From: Achromobacter deleyi | GTDB taxonomy: Bacteria > Pseudomonadota > Gammaproteobacteria > Burkholderiales > Burkholderiaceae_B | DNA: 54,944 nucleotides | Reading direction: 5' to 3' | Assembly: GCF_902859705.1 (NCBI RefSeq) | Contig: NZ_CADIJO010000034.1 | Coordinates: 1-54,944 of the forward strand | Shown here: in pieces, positions 17,878 through 26,453 of the stretch | Layout: each line of letters begins with the position of its first letter | How positions within the stretch are numbered: the first letter of the stretch is position 1 | Notes under the pieces: generated by a model | What the model saw: only the letters and a program-made list of their open reading frames with translations | The model's database searches: none | Told to the model about the DNA's origin: nothing | Program-made: the position numbers and the translations under genes

Positions 17878-18702
17878 GTGGTAACTGGCGGATCTCGCTT
17901 GAATGTCTGCTTGAAAGAATAGTAGAATTATAGGCTTCCCTAAAATTTTGGGGGGCAATCTGGGTAGCGGCAAGAGCCCGCCCGGCAAGTGCTTGGGTAT
18001 GCGTGCCCAGACAAATTTCGATCTTTCTTTGATTTTCACCTATCTGTTTATTGCCAGCGAGATCGGTGGCAAGTCTGGATTTTTACCGCAAGCGAAGGTT
18101 GCGATACGAATTCGGTCAGGCCGCCAGGTTCCTGGAGATGGTCGGAGCAGGTGCGAAGCAGGGGCTGCGCGAAATTGTCTGGATGCGAAGGCCGGCAGAT
18201 GCTGGGCACGGCGTGTTCGCAAACCCGGGTCGTGTTTTCGAGCGGCGATGCAGGTTCGGTGTGGGTGCCGGCTTAAGTTCTTGGAAACGTTGGCTTTTTG
18301 CCTGCGGTTCTTGAAGAGATGCCCCGGTGGCTGATGCGCGGTCTGGCTGAAAGGCCAGGGCGCGAGGAACTGGATTTCGCTGCCAACAAAACAGGTCCGG
18401 GCGCGCCTTGAAGAAACTGCCAGGAATCTCCTGGCGGGTCGGAAAGCGCAATGCAGGCATGCGGTACAGGTTCTTCGTCGTGGCGGCCGTCTGGGTTTAT
18501 CGCGGCAGCGTAGTAGAAGGCGTGAAGCAGGCGGCGTCGCAAGACGCAACTGGCCACGCCGTAGTATTGCGGCAGTGATCGGCCGGCCCGGTTAAAATGA
18601 TGTCCATCCCGCAGGTGCGGGAAATCGCGCGCAACACCACCCAGGGTGTCAGCCACAGGCTGATGCAGGTGCGGCGCAAGAAATCAACCCTTGGAGAAAG
18701 TT
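17878..18702. other. map-rpsB intergenic region, no convincing gene
   Basis: This 825-bp gap is the longest in the window. It is less GC-rich than its surroundings, especially 17920-18120, and the open frames across it (for example 18040-18549 and 18273-18656, minus) have no recognisable protein character. It holds the minus-strand TATAAT (17927-17932) for map, a hairpin GCCAGGA/TCCTGGC at 18419-18435, and a TAAAAT box at 18593-18598 that may belong to an rpsB promoter, although the nearest -35-like TTGCGG is 20 bp away. A long rpsB leader, a small RNA, or gene remnants are all possible. Confidence 0.5.
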
Positions 18703-19452
18703 ATGTCTTTGATGCGCGAAATGCTGGAAGCGGGTGTCCACTTTGGTCACCAGACCCGCTACTGGAACCCCAAGATGGCCCCTTACATCTTCGGCCATCG
18801 CAACAAGATTCACATCATCAACCTGGAAAAGACGGTTGATAAGTACCAGGAAGCCACCAAGTTCGTGAAGCAGCTGGCTGCTCGCGGCGGCAACATCCTG
18901 TTCGTCGGCACCAAGCGCGCTGCGCGCGAGCTGGTCGCCTCCGAAGCCGCTCGTTGCGGCATGCCCTTCGTCGACGCCCGCTGGCTCGGCGGCATGCTGA
19001 CCAACTTCAAGACGGTCAAGACCTCGGTCAAGCGCCTGAAGGACATGGAAGCCGTGGTCGCCGAAGGCGGCGCCGAGCGCATGATCAAGAAGGAAGGCCT
19101 GCTGTTCCAGCGCGAACTGGAAAAGCTGAACAAGTCGATCGGCGGCATCAAGGACATGAACGGTCTGCCCGATGCCATGTTCGTCATCGACGTCGGCTAC
19201 CACAAGATCGCCATCGCCGAAGCCAAGACGCTGGGCATCCCCGTCGTCGCCGTGGTTGACACCAACCACTCGCCCGACGGCATCGACTACGTCATCCCCG
19301 GCAACGACGACTCGGCCAAGGCCATCGCGCTGTACGCCAAGGGCATTGCCGACGCCGTGCTGGAAGGCCGCGAACAGAACCTGAACGGTCTGGTCGAAGA
19401 AATCGGTGAAGGTCAGGAAGAGTTCGTCGAAGTGCAGGACAACCAGGCCTAA
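18703..19452 (+). CDS. rpsB: 30S ribosomal protein S2
   Basis: A 249-aa S2, needed for assembly of S1 onto the small subunit. Starts MSLMREMLEAGVHFGHQTRYWNP and carries FVGTKRAARELV, ARWLGGMLTNFKTVKTS, LFVIDVGYHKIAIAEA and VAVVDTNHSPDGIDYVIPGNDD. GGAG lies 8 nt before the ATG. An in-frame TTG at 18691 is part of the leader. It heads the rpsB-tsf-pyrH-frr series; in E. coli S2 represses its own operon through the leader, but I cannot identify that structure here. Confidence 0.98.
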   Translation: MSLMREMLEAGVHFGHQTRYWNPKMAPYIFGHRNKIHIINLEKTVDKYQEATKFVKQLAARGGNILFVGTKRAARELVASEAARCGMPFVDARWLGGMLTNFKTVKTSVKRLKDMEAVVAEGGAERMIKKEGLLFQRELEKLNKSIGGIKDMNGLPDAMFVIDVGYHKIAIAEAKTLGIPVVAVVDTNHSPDGIDYVIPGNDDSAKAIALYAKGIADAVLEGREQNLNGLVEEIGEGQEEFVEVQDNQA

Positions 19453-19588
19453 GCCTGCTGTCATGTCCGGCGGTTAGTGTCTGGGGGCGGCCCGTAAAAC
19501 CGGTACGCCCCCGCCTCGCCGGCTGTGCGAAGGTGGGCTCCCATCTTCCCGATCCGCAACTCGCGGACGTCCCATCGAATCACACCAT

Positions 19589-19608
19589 TGCCCCGGCCCG
19601 CCGGGGCA
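19589..19608 (+). repeat. Hairpin between rpsB and tsf
   Basis: TGCCCCGG (19589-19596) and CCGGGGCA (19601-19608) form an 8-bp stem with a CCCG loop, 25 bp before the tsf ATG. There is no T-run, so it looks like an mRNA processing, pausing or attenuation element rather than a terminator. Confidence 0.45.
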
Positions 19609-19633
19609 TGTCTTAGCAAAATTTGGAGCTAAC

Positions 19634-20512
19634 ATGGCTGAAATTACCGCCGCCCTGGTCAAGGAACTGCGCGAAAAGACCGATGCGCCCATGATGGAGT
19701 GCAAGAAGGCCCTGACGGAAGCCGAAGGCGACCTGGCTCGTGCCGAGGAAATCCTGCGCGTCAAGCTGGGCAACAAGGCCAGCAAGGCTGCCGCCCGCGT
19801 CACCGCCGAGGGCCTGATCGGCCTGTTCATTTCCGCCGACGCCAAGAAGGGCGCCGTCATCGAAGTGAACTGCGAAACCGACTTCGTCGCCAAGAACGAC
19901 GACTTCGTCGGCTTCGTGAACAAGCTGGCCGAACTGGTCGCCACGCAGAACCCGGCCGACGTGGCCGCGCTGTCGGCGCTGCCCTACGGCGAAGGCACCA
20001 TCGAATCGACCCGCACCACCCTGATCGGCAAGATCGGTGAAAACATCTCGATCCGCCGCTTCGAGCGCATCGAGACCCCGAACGCGCTGGCCAGCTACGT
20101 GCACGGCGGCAAGATCGGCGTGCTGGTGGAATACGCCGGTGCCGAAGAAGTGGGCAAGGACCTGGCGATGCACATCGCTGCGACCAAGCCCAAGGCCCTG
20201 AACGCCGACGGCGTCAACCCGGCCGACATCGCTGCCGAGCGCTCGGTTGCCGAGCAGAAGGCTGCCGAATCGGGCAAGCCGGCTGACATCGTCGCCAAGA
20301 TGGTCGACGGTTCGGTTGCCAAGTTCCTGAAGGAAGTCACCCTGCTGTCGCAGCCGTTCGTCAAGGACGACAAGCACACGGTCGAGCAGATGCTCAAGGC
20401 CAAGGGTGCGTCGATCAGCAAGTTCGTGCTGTTCGTTGTCGGCGAAGGTATCGAGAAGAAGACCAGCGACTTCGCCGCTGAGGTTGCCGCTGCCGCCGCC
20501 GGCCGCGCCTGA
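19634..20512 (+). CDS. tsf: Elongation factor Ts
   Basis: A 292-aa nucleotide exchange factor that releases GDP from EF-Tu. The N-terminal UBA-like domain reads MAEITAALVKELREKTDAPMMECKKAL; the core has VEVNCETDF-type (IEVNCETDFVAKNDDFVGFV) and later KPADIVAKMVDGSVAKFLKEVTLLSQPFVKDD. Length is near the family value (about 280-293). GGAG lies before the ATG. A terminator follows directly. Confidence 0.98.
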   Translation: MAEITAALVKELREKTDAPMMECKKALTEAEGDLARAEEILRVKLGNKASKAAARVTAEGLIGLFISADAKKGAVIEVNCETDFVAKNDDFVGFVNKLAELVATQNPADVAALSALPYGEGTIESTRTTLIGKIGENISIRRFERIETPNALASYVHGGKIGVLVEYAGAEEVGKDLAMHIAATKPKALNADGVNPADIAAERSVAEQKAAESGKPADIVAKMVDGSVAKFLKEVTLLSQPFVKDDKHTVEQMLKAKGASISKFVLFVVGEGIEKKTSDFAAEVAAAAAGRA

Positions 20513-20530
20513 CCCCAGGGTAGTGCTTAG

Positions 20531-20566
20531 AGGCCGGGGCTAGATTATTCTAGACCGGCCTTTTTT
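20531..20566 (+). terminator. Terminator after tsf
   Basis: AGGCCGG...CTAGA pairs with TCTAG...CCGGCCT, leaving a small asymmetric bulge, followed by six T. It suggests that pyrH has at least some transcription of its own. Confidence 0.85.
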
Positions 20567-20609
20567 CAGCGCCGCGCAGCCCCAAGGTGCATTTTTCCCT
20601 GGGGCGGCC

Positions 20610-20626
20610 CACCCGCCTGGCGGGTG
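20610..20626. repeat. Perfect short inverted repeat in the pyrH upstream region
   Basis: CACCCGCC, one T, then GGCGGGTG, 65 bp before pyrH. No T-run follows. It could be a protein-binding palindrome or a leader stem. Confidence 0.4.
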
Positions 20627-20690
20627 CGGCGTGGGGGATTTCCCCTTCTTGTCTTAAACTTTCGTCGGATTGTTCTTCGGGATATCACCT

Positions 20691-21407
20691 ATGAGCAGCA
20701 GATCATACAAACGGGTTCTTCTCAAACTTTCCGGCGAGGCGCTGATGGGCGATGATGCATTCGGCATCAATCGCGCCACCATCGTCCGCATGACCGATGA
20801 GATCGCCGAAGTCGCCGCCACCGGCGTCGAGCTTGCCATCGTCATCGGCGGGGGCAACATCTTCCGTGGCGTCGCCCCGGGTGCGCAGGGCATGGACCGC
20901 GCAACCGCCGACTACATGGGCATGATGGCCACCATCATGAACGCGCTTGCCCTGCAAGACGCGCTCAAGCACAAGGGCATCGATACCCGCGTGCAGTCGG
21001 CCCTGAACATCGACCAGGTCGTCGAACCCTACATCCGTCCCAAGGCCCTGCGTTACCTCGAAGAAGGCAAGGTCGTCATCTTCGCCGCGGGCACGGGCAA
21101 CCCGTTCTTCACGACCGATACCGCGGCCGCCCTGCGCGGCGCCGAGATCGGCGCAGAGATCGTGCTGAAGGCCACCAAGGTCGACGGCATCTACAGCGCG
21201 GACCCCAACAAGGACCCCTCCGCCACGCGCTATGCGCGCATCAGCTTCGACGAAGCGATTGTCCGTCGTCTGGAAATCATGGACGCCACCGCGTTTGCGC
21301 TGTGCCGCGACCAGAAGCTGCCGATCAAGGTGTTTTCGATCAATAAGTCGGGCGCGCTCAAGCGCGTCGTCAGCGGCGAAGACGAAGGCACGTTGGTACA
21401 CGTTTAA
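20691..21407 (+). CDS. pyrH: UMP kinase PyrH
   Basis: A 238-aa bacterial UMP kinase (amino-acid-kinase fold) making UDP from UMP and ATP. Motifs: KRVLLKLSGEALMGD, IVIGGGNIFRG, MDRATADYMGMMATIMNALA, FAAGTGNPFFTTDTAAALRG and LKATKVDGIYSADP. Start at ATG 20691; the frame extends upstream to 20670 without homology. In many bacteria it is allosterically activated by GTP and inhibited by UTP. frr follows after 15 bp, so they are probably co-transcribed. Confidence 0.97.
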   Translation: MSSRSYKRVLLKLSGEALMGDDAFGINRATIVRMTDEIAEVAATGVELAIVIGGGNIFRGVAPGAQGMDRATADYMGMMATIMNALALQDALKHKGIDTRVQSALNIDQVVEPYIRPKALRYLEEGKVVIFAAGTGNPFFTTDTAAALRGAEIGAEIVLKATKVDGIYSADPNKDPSATRYARISFDEAIVRRLEIMDATAFALCRDQKLPIKVFSINKSGALKRVVSGEDEGTLVHV

Positions 21408-21422
21408 AGAAAAGGAAAATCC

Positions 21423-21983
21423 ATGAGCGCCGCAGAAATCCGCAAATCCGCCGAAGCCAGGATGGCCAAGTCGCTTGAAACGCTCAAGGCCAACTTGGGC
21501 AAGATCCGCACGGGTCGCGCCCACACCGGCATCCTGGATCATGTGCAGGTCGAGTATTACGGTTCGCCCGTGCCGGTGGGTCAGGTGGCCAACGTCAACC
21601 TGGTCGACGCCCGCACCCTGAGCGTGCAGCCGTACGAAAAGCACATGTCCGGCCCGATCGAAAAGGCCATCCGTGAATCGGACCTGGGTCTGAACCCCAT
21701 CTCGATGGGCGACAACATCCGCGTCCCGATGCCTGCCCTGACCGAAGAGCGCCGCCGCGACCTGACCAAGGTCGTGCGCAGCGAAGGCGAAGACGCCAAG
21801 ATCGCCGTGCGCAACCTGCGCCGCGAAGCCAACGATTCGCTCAAGAAGCTGGTCAAGGACAAGGAAATCTCCGAGGACGACGAGCGTCGCGCCCAGGACG
21901 ACATCCAGAAGCTGACCGACCGCAACGTGGTCGAGATCGACAAGATGGTCGTCCAGAAAGAAGCGGAAATCATGACCGTATAA
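21423..21983 (+). CDS. frr: Ribosome recycling factor
   Basis: A 186-aa tRNA-mimic protein that, with EF-G, splits post-termination ribosomes. Family landmarks: KSLETLKANLGKIRTGRAHTGILDHVQVEYYGSPVPV, IEKAIRESDLGLNP, IRVPMPALTEERRRDLTKVV, and the long C-terminal helix through ISEDDERRAQDDIQKLTD. Full length (about 185). AAGGAAAATCC before the ATG gives the ribosome site. Confidence 0.98.
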   Translation: MSAAEIRKSAEARMAKSLETLKANLGKIRTGRAHTGILDHVQVEYYGSPVPVGQVANVNLVDARTLSVQPYEKHMSGPIEKAIRESDLGLNPISMGDNIRVPMPALTEERRRDLTKVVRSEGEDAKIAVRNLRREANDSLKKLVKDKEISEDDERRAQDDIQKLTDRNVVEIDKMVVQKEAEIMTV

Positions 21984-22132
21984 TCCTTGGCATCGCCGCG
22001 GTGGGCCTGATGGCCCGCCGCGACGCCAGGATTCTTGCCTTCGCGCCGTCCCATTCATCGCCTCGCAGCGCTCGCTCGAGCGTGGTGGCTGGACGGCGCG
22101 GGTTTTTCCCCCGTATTCCCCCCCTCAGATCC

Positions 22133-22897
22133 ATGGCAACCAGTTCTACCCAGGCGGTTCCCGATATCCGCGACATCCCGGAGCACGTGGCCATCATCAT
22201 GGATGGCAACGGCAGATGGGCGACGCGGCGGTTGCTGCCGCGTACAGCGGGGCATGCCAAGGGGGTGCAGGCGGTGCGGCGCGTGGTCGAGGCCTGCGGC
22301 CGCGCTGGCGTGCGCTACCTGACCCTGTTCGCCTTCAGTTCCGAGAACTGGCGCCGTCCCGCCGAAGAAGTGTCCCTGCTGATGCGCCTGTTCGTGCAGG
22401 CGCTGGAGCGCGAAATCGGCAAGCTGGAAGAGCAGGGCGTGCGCCTGCACGTCATCGGCGACCTGTCTGCCTTCGAGCCCCGGCTGCAGGAACTGATCTT
22501 CGCCGCCCAGGCCCGCACCGCCCACAACGACCGCCTGCACCTGACGGTGGCGGCCAACTACGGCGGCCGCTGGGACATCTTGCAGGCCACCCGCGCCATG
22601 CTGGCCGCGGAACCCGCCTTGGCCGAGCAGCCGCAGCTCGTGGACGAAGAGCGCCTGGCGCGCCATCTCTCCATGGCCTGGGCGCCCGAGCCTGACCTGT
22701 TCATCCGCACCGGCGGCGAACAGCGCATCTCGAATTTCCTGATCTGGCAGATGGCGTACGCGGAGTTCTACTTCACCGACCGCTACTGGCCGGACTTCGG
22801 CGCCGACGAATTGCGCGAGGCCTTCGAGTGGTACAAGACGCGCGAACGCCGTTTTGGCCGCACCAGCGCCCAGCTCGCCGAGGGCGGCGCAAAATAA
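22133..22897 (+). CDS. uppS: Undecaprenyl diphosphate synthase (cis-prenyltransferase)
   Basis: A 254-aa enzyme adding isopentenyl units to farnesyl diphosphate to make the C55 carrier lipid for peptidoglycan and O-antigen. Conserved regions: HVAIIMDGNGRWATRR (catalytic Asp), GHAKGVQAVRRVVEAC, LTLFAFSSENWRRP, VAANYGGRWD, PDLFIRTGGEQRISNFLIWQMAYAE and YWPDF. Start at ATG 22133; the frame is open back to 22001 without conserved sequence. The following cdsA starts 67 bp later. Confidence 0.97.
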   Translation: MATSSTQAVPDIRDIPEHVAIIMDGNGRWATRRLLPRTAGHAKGVQAVRRVVEACGRAGVRYLTLFAFSSENWRRPAEEVSLLMRLFVQALEREIGKLEEQGVRLHVIGDLSAFEPRLQELIFAAQARTAHNDRLHLTVAANYGGRWDILQATRAMLAAEPALAEQPQLVDEERLARHLSMAWAPEPDLFIRTGGEQRISNFLIWQMAYAEFYFTDRYWPDFGADELREAFEWYKTRERRFGRTSAQLAEGGAK

Positions 22898-22964
22898 TGC
22901 GGCTGTGCCCGCTTGCAGCGACCCGCAAGCGGCAGCCCTGAGTCGACCTCGAGGAGACCGTCAT

Positions 22965-23822
22965 ATGTTGGGCCAGCGTATCGTTACCGCCGTCATCCTG
23001 CTTGCCATCCTGGCAGCCGCGATGGCCAGCTCAAATCCCTGGTGGTTCGTGGCCCTGCTGGCGCTGGCCGCCGCCTGCGCCAATTGGGAATGGCTGCGCC
23101 TGACGCTGCCGCAACCGCCTTCCCCCCTGATTGCCGTCGGCATTCCCGTCCTATTGTTTGCGGCCATGCTGGCCCTGGCATCGGCCTGGCTGGGCGGCAA
23201 CCCCACCGGTCTGGCCAACCCCGACTGGATCCTGCGCTACCTGACCCCCGCCGTCGCGCTGGTCTGGCTCGTCGGCGCCGTGGTGGCCGTGGTCCGCGGG
23301 CGCGCCGACGCGCCGCCCGCCAGCCTGGGCTGGTCCGTGTTTTCGGTGCCGGCCGCGTTTGTCGCCTGGGCGGTGCTGGCTCAACTGTTCATGGCGCATG
23401 GCGCCGTGTTCGTGGTGTCGCTGCTGGCCCTGGTGTGGGTGGCGGACATCGCCGCCTATTTTGCGGGCCGCGCGTTCGGCAAGCGTAAACTGGCCCCGCG
23501 CGTCAGTCCGGGCAAGACCATCGCCGGCGCTGTGGCCGGCGTGCTGGGCGCGGTGGTCTGGATCGGGCTGTCCAGCCTGTGGGACGGCACCTTCGGCCAC
23601 GCCCTGGTGGCGCGCTGGACGTTCTGGCTGGCCCTGCCCATTGCCGCCTTGCTGGGCGTGCTGTCCATTGTCGGAGACCTGTTCGAGTCGCTGCTCAAGC
23701 GCCGCGCGGGCCGCAAGGATTCCAGCACGCTTCTGCCCGGTCACGGCGGGGTCTATGATCGCATCGACGCGATCCTGCCCGTTGCGCCGTTCGCGCTACT
23801 TTTGTCTGGAGTCTTGTTTTGA
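22965..23822 (+). CDS. cdsA: Phosphatidate cytidylyltransferase
   Basis: A 285-aa membrane enzyme making CDP-diacylglycerol from phosphatidate and CTP. It has about seven hydrophobic helices and the C-terminal signature KLAPRVSPGKTIAGAVAG ... SIVGDLFESLLKRRAGRKDSSTLLPGHGGVYDRIDAI, including the conserved metal-binding Asp residues. GAGGAG precedes ATG 22965. The end overlaps the TTG start of dxr by 4 bp. Confidence 0.95.
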   Translation: MLGQRIVTAVILLAILAAAMASSNPWWFVALLALAAACANWEWLRLTLPQPPSPLIAVGIPVLLFAAMLALASAWLGGNPTGLANPDWILRYLTPAVALVWLVGAVVAVVRGRADAPPASLGWSVFSVPAAFVAWAVLAQLFMAHGAVFVVSLLALVWVADIAAYFAGRAFGKRKLAPRVSPGKTIAGAVAGVLGAVVWIGLSSLWDGTFGHALVARWTFWLALPIAALLGVLSIVGDLFESLLKRRAGRKDSSTLLPGHGGVYDRIDAILPVAPFALLLSGVLF

Positions 23823-25018
23823 CGGCTTTTCAACGCGTCGTCGTGCTGGGGTCGACCGGCTCGATCGGCGAGAGCACGCTGGATGTGATTGCCCGCCACC
23901 CGGATCGCCTGGCGGTCTACGCCCTGTCCGCCTACAGCCGCATGGAGCGGCTTGCCGAGCAGGCGCTGGCCAGCCGCGCCGCGGTGGTGGTGGTGCCCCA
24001 CGACCAGGCGCGCCAACAGTTTGTCGCTGCCTGGCCTGCCGGCCAGGCCATGCCTGAAGTCCGCGTAGGCGCACAGGCCCTGGCCGATACGGCAGCCGAT
24101 CCGCAATGCGATTCGGTCATGGCCGCCATTGTGGGTGCGGCGGGGCTGCCTGCCGCCCTGGCTGCCGCCCGGGCGGGCAAACGGGTGCTGTTGGCCAACA
24201 AAGAAGCCCTGGTGGCCGCGGGCTCGCTGTTCATGCAGGCGATACGCGATAACGGCGCCGAACTGCTGCCTATCGACAGCGAACACAACGCCATATTCCA
24301 ATGCATGCCGCATGCGGGCCGGGCAGGGGCGCCGGATGCGCCAGCCCCCGGCGTACGCCGCCTGCTGCTGACGGCGTCCGGGGGGCCGTTCCGTGGCCGC
24401 GACCTCGAAGACCTGCACGACGTCACCCCGGAACAAGCCTGCGCCCACCCCAACTGGAGCATGGGCCGCAAGATCTCGGTCGACTCGGCCACCATGCTGA
24501 ACAAGGGCCTTGAGGTCATCGAGGCGCACTGGCTGTTCGCCATGCCGGCCGATCGTATCGAAGTCGTGGTGCACCCGCAGAGCGTGGTGCACTCCATGGT
24601 GGAGTACACCGACGGCTCGATCCTGGCGCAATTGGGCCAGCCCGACATGCGCACGCCCATTGCCTACGGCCTGGGCTTTCCCGAACGGCTCGATAGCGGG
24701 GTCGGTCCCCTGGATCTCACGCGGCTGGGCCGCCTGGACTTCGAAAAACCCGACCTGGCGCGTTTCCCGTGCCTGGCGCTGTCGTTCGCCGCGCTGCGGG
24801 CAGGGCAGGCCGCCTGCATCGCCCTGAATGCCGCCAACGAGGTGGCCGTGGATGCCTTCCTCACCGGGCGCCTGGCGTATACCTGGATTCCCCGGGTTAT
24901 CGAGGCCACCCTGGAGTGGCAGGGGGGGCAATCATCTGTTACGCTCAGCAGTCTTGATGATGTGCTGGCGCTGGATGCTGCGGCGCGCGTCTACGCGGGC
25001 AACCTGGGCTTGGCGTAA
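23819..25018 (+). CDS. dxr: 1-deoxy-D-xylulose 5-phosphate reductoisomerase
   Basis: A 399-aa NADPH enzyme, second step of the MEP isoprenoid pathway. Seen: N-terminal Rossmann motif VVVLGSTGSIGESTLDVI, ANKEALVAAGSLFM, PIDSEHNAIFQ (metal-binding Asp and Glu), LTASGGPFRG, HPNWSMGRKISVDSATMLNKGLEVIEAHWLF and VVHPQSVVHSMVEY. The start is TTG at 23819, overlapping the cdsA stop (TTGA), with GGAG about 8 nt upstream; it gives the expected N-terminus just before the NADPH motif. Confidence 0.96.
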   Translation: MTAFQRVVVLGSTGSIGESTLDVIARHPDRLAVYALSAYSRMERLAEQALASRAAVVVVPHDQARQQFVAAWPAGQAMPEVRVGAQALADTAADPQCDSVMAAIVGAAGLPAALAAARAGKRVLLANKEALVAAGSLFMQAIRDNGAELLPIDSEHNAIFQCMPHAGRAGAPDAPAPGVRRLLLTASGGPFRGRDLEDLHDVTPEQACAHPNWSMGRKISVDSATMLNKGLEVIEAHWLFAMPADRIEVVVHPQSVVHSMVEYTDGSILAQLGQPDMRTPIAYGLGFPERLDSGVGPLDLTRLGRLDFEKPDLARFPCLALSFAALRAGQAACIALNAANEVAVDAFLTGRLAYTWIPRVIEATLEWQGGQSSVTLSSLDDVLALDAAARVYAGNLGLA

Positions 25019-25068
25019 TACGGCAGCCCCCGCACAGCAATCCCTGATCCCTGGATTTTCCGACCTCG

Positions 25069-26400
25069 ATGCTTTTCACCCTGCTGGCCTTTGCCGTCGC
25101 GCTTGGCTCCCTGATCATCTTCCATGAACTGGGGCACTACTGGGTGGCCCGGCTTTGCGGCGTCAAGGTGCTGCGATTCTCGGTCGGATTCGGCAAGGTG
25201 ATCCTGCGCCGCGTCGACAAACACGGCACCGAATGGGCCGTGTCGGCCTTGCCGCTGGGCGGCTACGTCAAAATGCAGGACGAAGCCCCGGCCGGCGCCA
25301 GTCCGTCCGAAGCGGCTGGCGCCTTCAACAACAAGTCCGTCGGCAAGCGCATCGCCATCGTCGCCGCCGGCCCCATCTTCAATCTCATCCTCGCGGTCTT
25401 CCTGTATGCCGGCCTGAACATGGCAGGCACCGAAGAGCCCGTCGCCGTCATCGCCCAGCCTGTCGCCGATACCCCTGCCGCCCGGGCAGGGCTGGCCGCG
25501 GGCGACCGCATCCTGTCCATCGACGGCCAGGAAGTGGCGTCGTGGTCCGACGCCCGCTGGCGCCTGATGGACCTGATGGCCACGGGCGGCCGCACGCAGA
25601 TCGAAGTCGGCACCGCCCACGGCGGCTCGCAGCAGCGCGAACTGACCCTGCCGGCCAACGCCATGGATCCGGCCGGTGGCGACCCGCTCGCCGCGGCCGG
25701 TATCCGCCTGGCCCAGCCCAAGCCCGCGGTGCGCGTCGTCAACGACGGCGGCGAAGGGCAGGCCGCTGGCCTGCGCCAGGGCGACCTGATCCTGGCCGTC
25801 GACGGCCAGCCCACGCCGGATACCGGCGCGCTGGTCAAGCAGATCCAGGAAAGCGCAGGCAAGGTCCTGGCCCTGACCCTGGCGCGCGATGGCGCCAACA
25901 TCACCGTCAACGTCACTCCGCGGGCCGAAACCGTCAACGGCCAGGTCATCGGCCGCCTGGGCGTCCAGCTGGGCGGCGACGTGCCTATGGTAACGGTGCG
26001 CTACGGCGTGTTCGACAGTCTGTGGCGCGGCGCGGTCCGCACCTGGGACACCGCTTTGTTCTCGCTGCGCATGATGGGCCGCATGGTCACGGGCGATGTT
26101 TCCTGGCGCAATGTCAGCGGCCCGGTCACCATCGCCGATTACGCCGGCCAGACCGCCCGCATCGGCATTGTTGCGTACATCGCCTATATCGCGTTGATCA
26201 GTATCAGCCTGGGTGTACTAAATTTGCTTCCCATTCCTATGCTGGATGGTGGCCATCTGCTGTACTATCTCGTCGAAATTGTGCGGGGCAGTCCTCCGCC
26301 CGCACGATGGATAGATATCGGACAGCGCGCAGGCATTGGTTTATTGGCAAGCCTGATGGGGCTTGCGCTGTTTAATGATTTCACGCGTTTATTCACTTGA
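25069..26400 (+). CDS. rseP: RIP metalloprotease RseP
   Basis: A 443-aa site-2 intramembrane zinc protease that completes cleavage of the anti-sigma-E factor RseA and clears signal peptides. The HExxH motif is IIFHELGHYWVARLCGVKV (about residues 19-37), two PDZ domains occupy about 115-200 and 205-290 (PAARAGLAAGDRILSIDGQEV; QAAGLRQGDLILAVDGQ), and the third metal ligand lies in NLLPIPMLDGGHLLYY. It is directly upstream of bamA, so outer-membrane stress signalling and assembly are linked. Confidence 0.97.
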   Translation: MLFTLLAFAVALGSLIIFHELGHYWVARLCGVKVLRFSVGFGKVILRRVDKHGTEWAVSALPLGGYVKMQDEAPAGASPSEAAGAFNNKSVGKRIAIVAAGPIFNLILAVFLYAGLNMAGTEEPVAVIAQPVADTPAARAGLAAGDRILSIDGQEVASWSDARWRLMDLMATGGRTQIEVGTAHGGSQQRELTLPANAMDPAGGDPLAAAGIRLAQPKPAVRVVNDGGEGQAAGLRQGDLILAVDGQPTPDTGALVKQIQESAGKVLALTLARDGANITVNVTPRAETVNGQVIGRLGVQLGGDVPMVTVRYGVFDSLWRGAVRTWDTALFSLRMMGRMVTGDVSWRNVSGPVTIADYAGQTARIGIVAYIAYIALISISLGVLNLLPIPMLDGGHLLYYLVEIVRGSPPPARWIDIGQRAGIGLLASLMGLALFNDFTRLFT

Positions 26401-26419
26401 ACGCCAATTAGCATAAAAT
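26392..26419 (+). promoter_or_regulatory. Possible promoter before bamA
   Basis: TTCACT, 16 bp, TAAAAT, ending 34 bp before the bamA ATG and overlapping the end of rseP. Both hexamers match four or five of six sigma-70 consensus positions. I see no sigma-E consensus in this short stretch. Confidence 0.35.
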
Positions 26420-26453
26420 CCCCCGCCATTTGCACGACCGAGGATACTCAAGG

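Noticed and set aside
18040..18656. Open frames in the map-rpsB gap (18040-18549 and 18273-18656 minus; 17948-18334 plus)
   Set aside because: Composition is Arg/Pro/Ser/Cys-rich without domain patterns, several overlap each other, and none has a good ribosome site.
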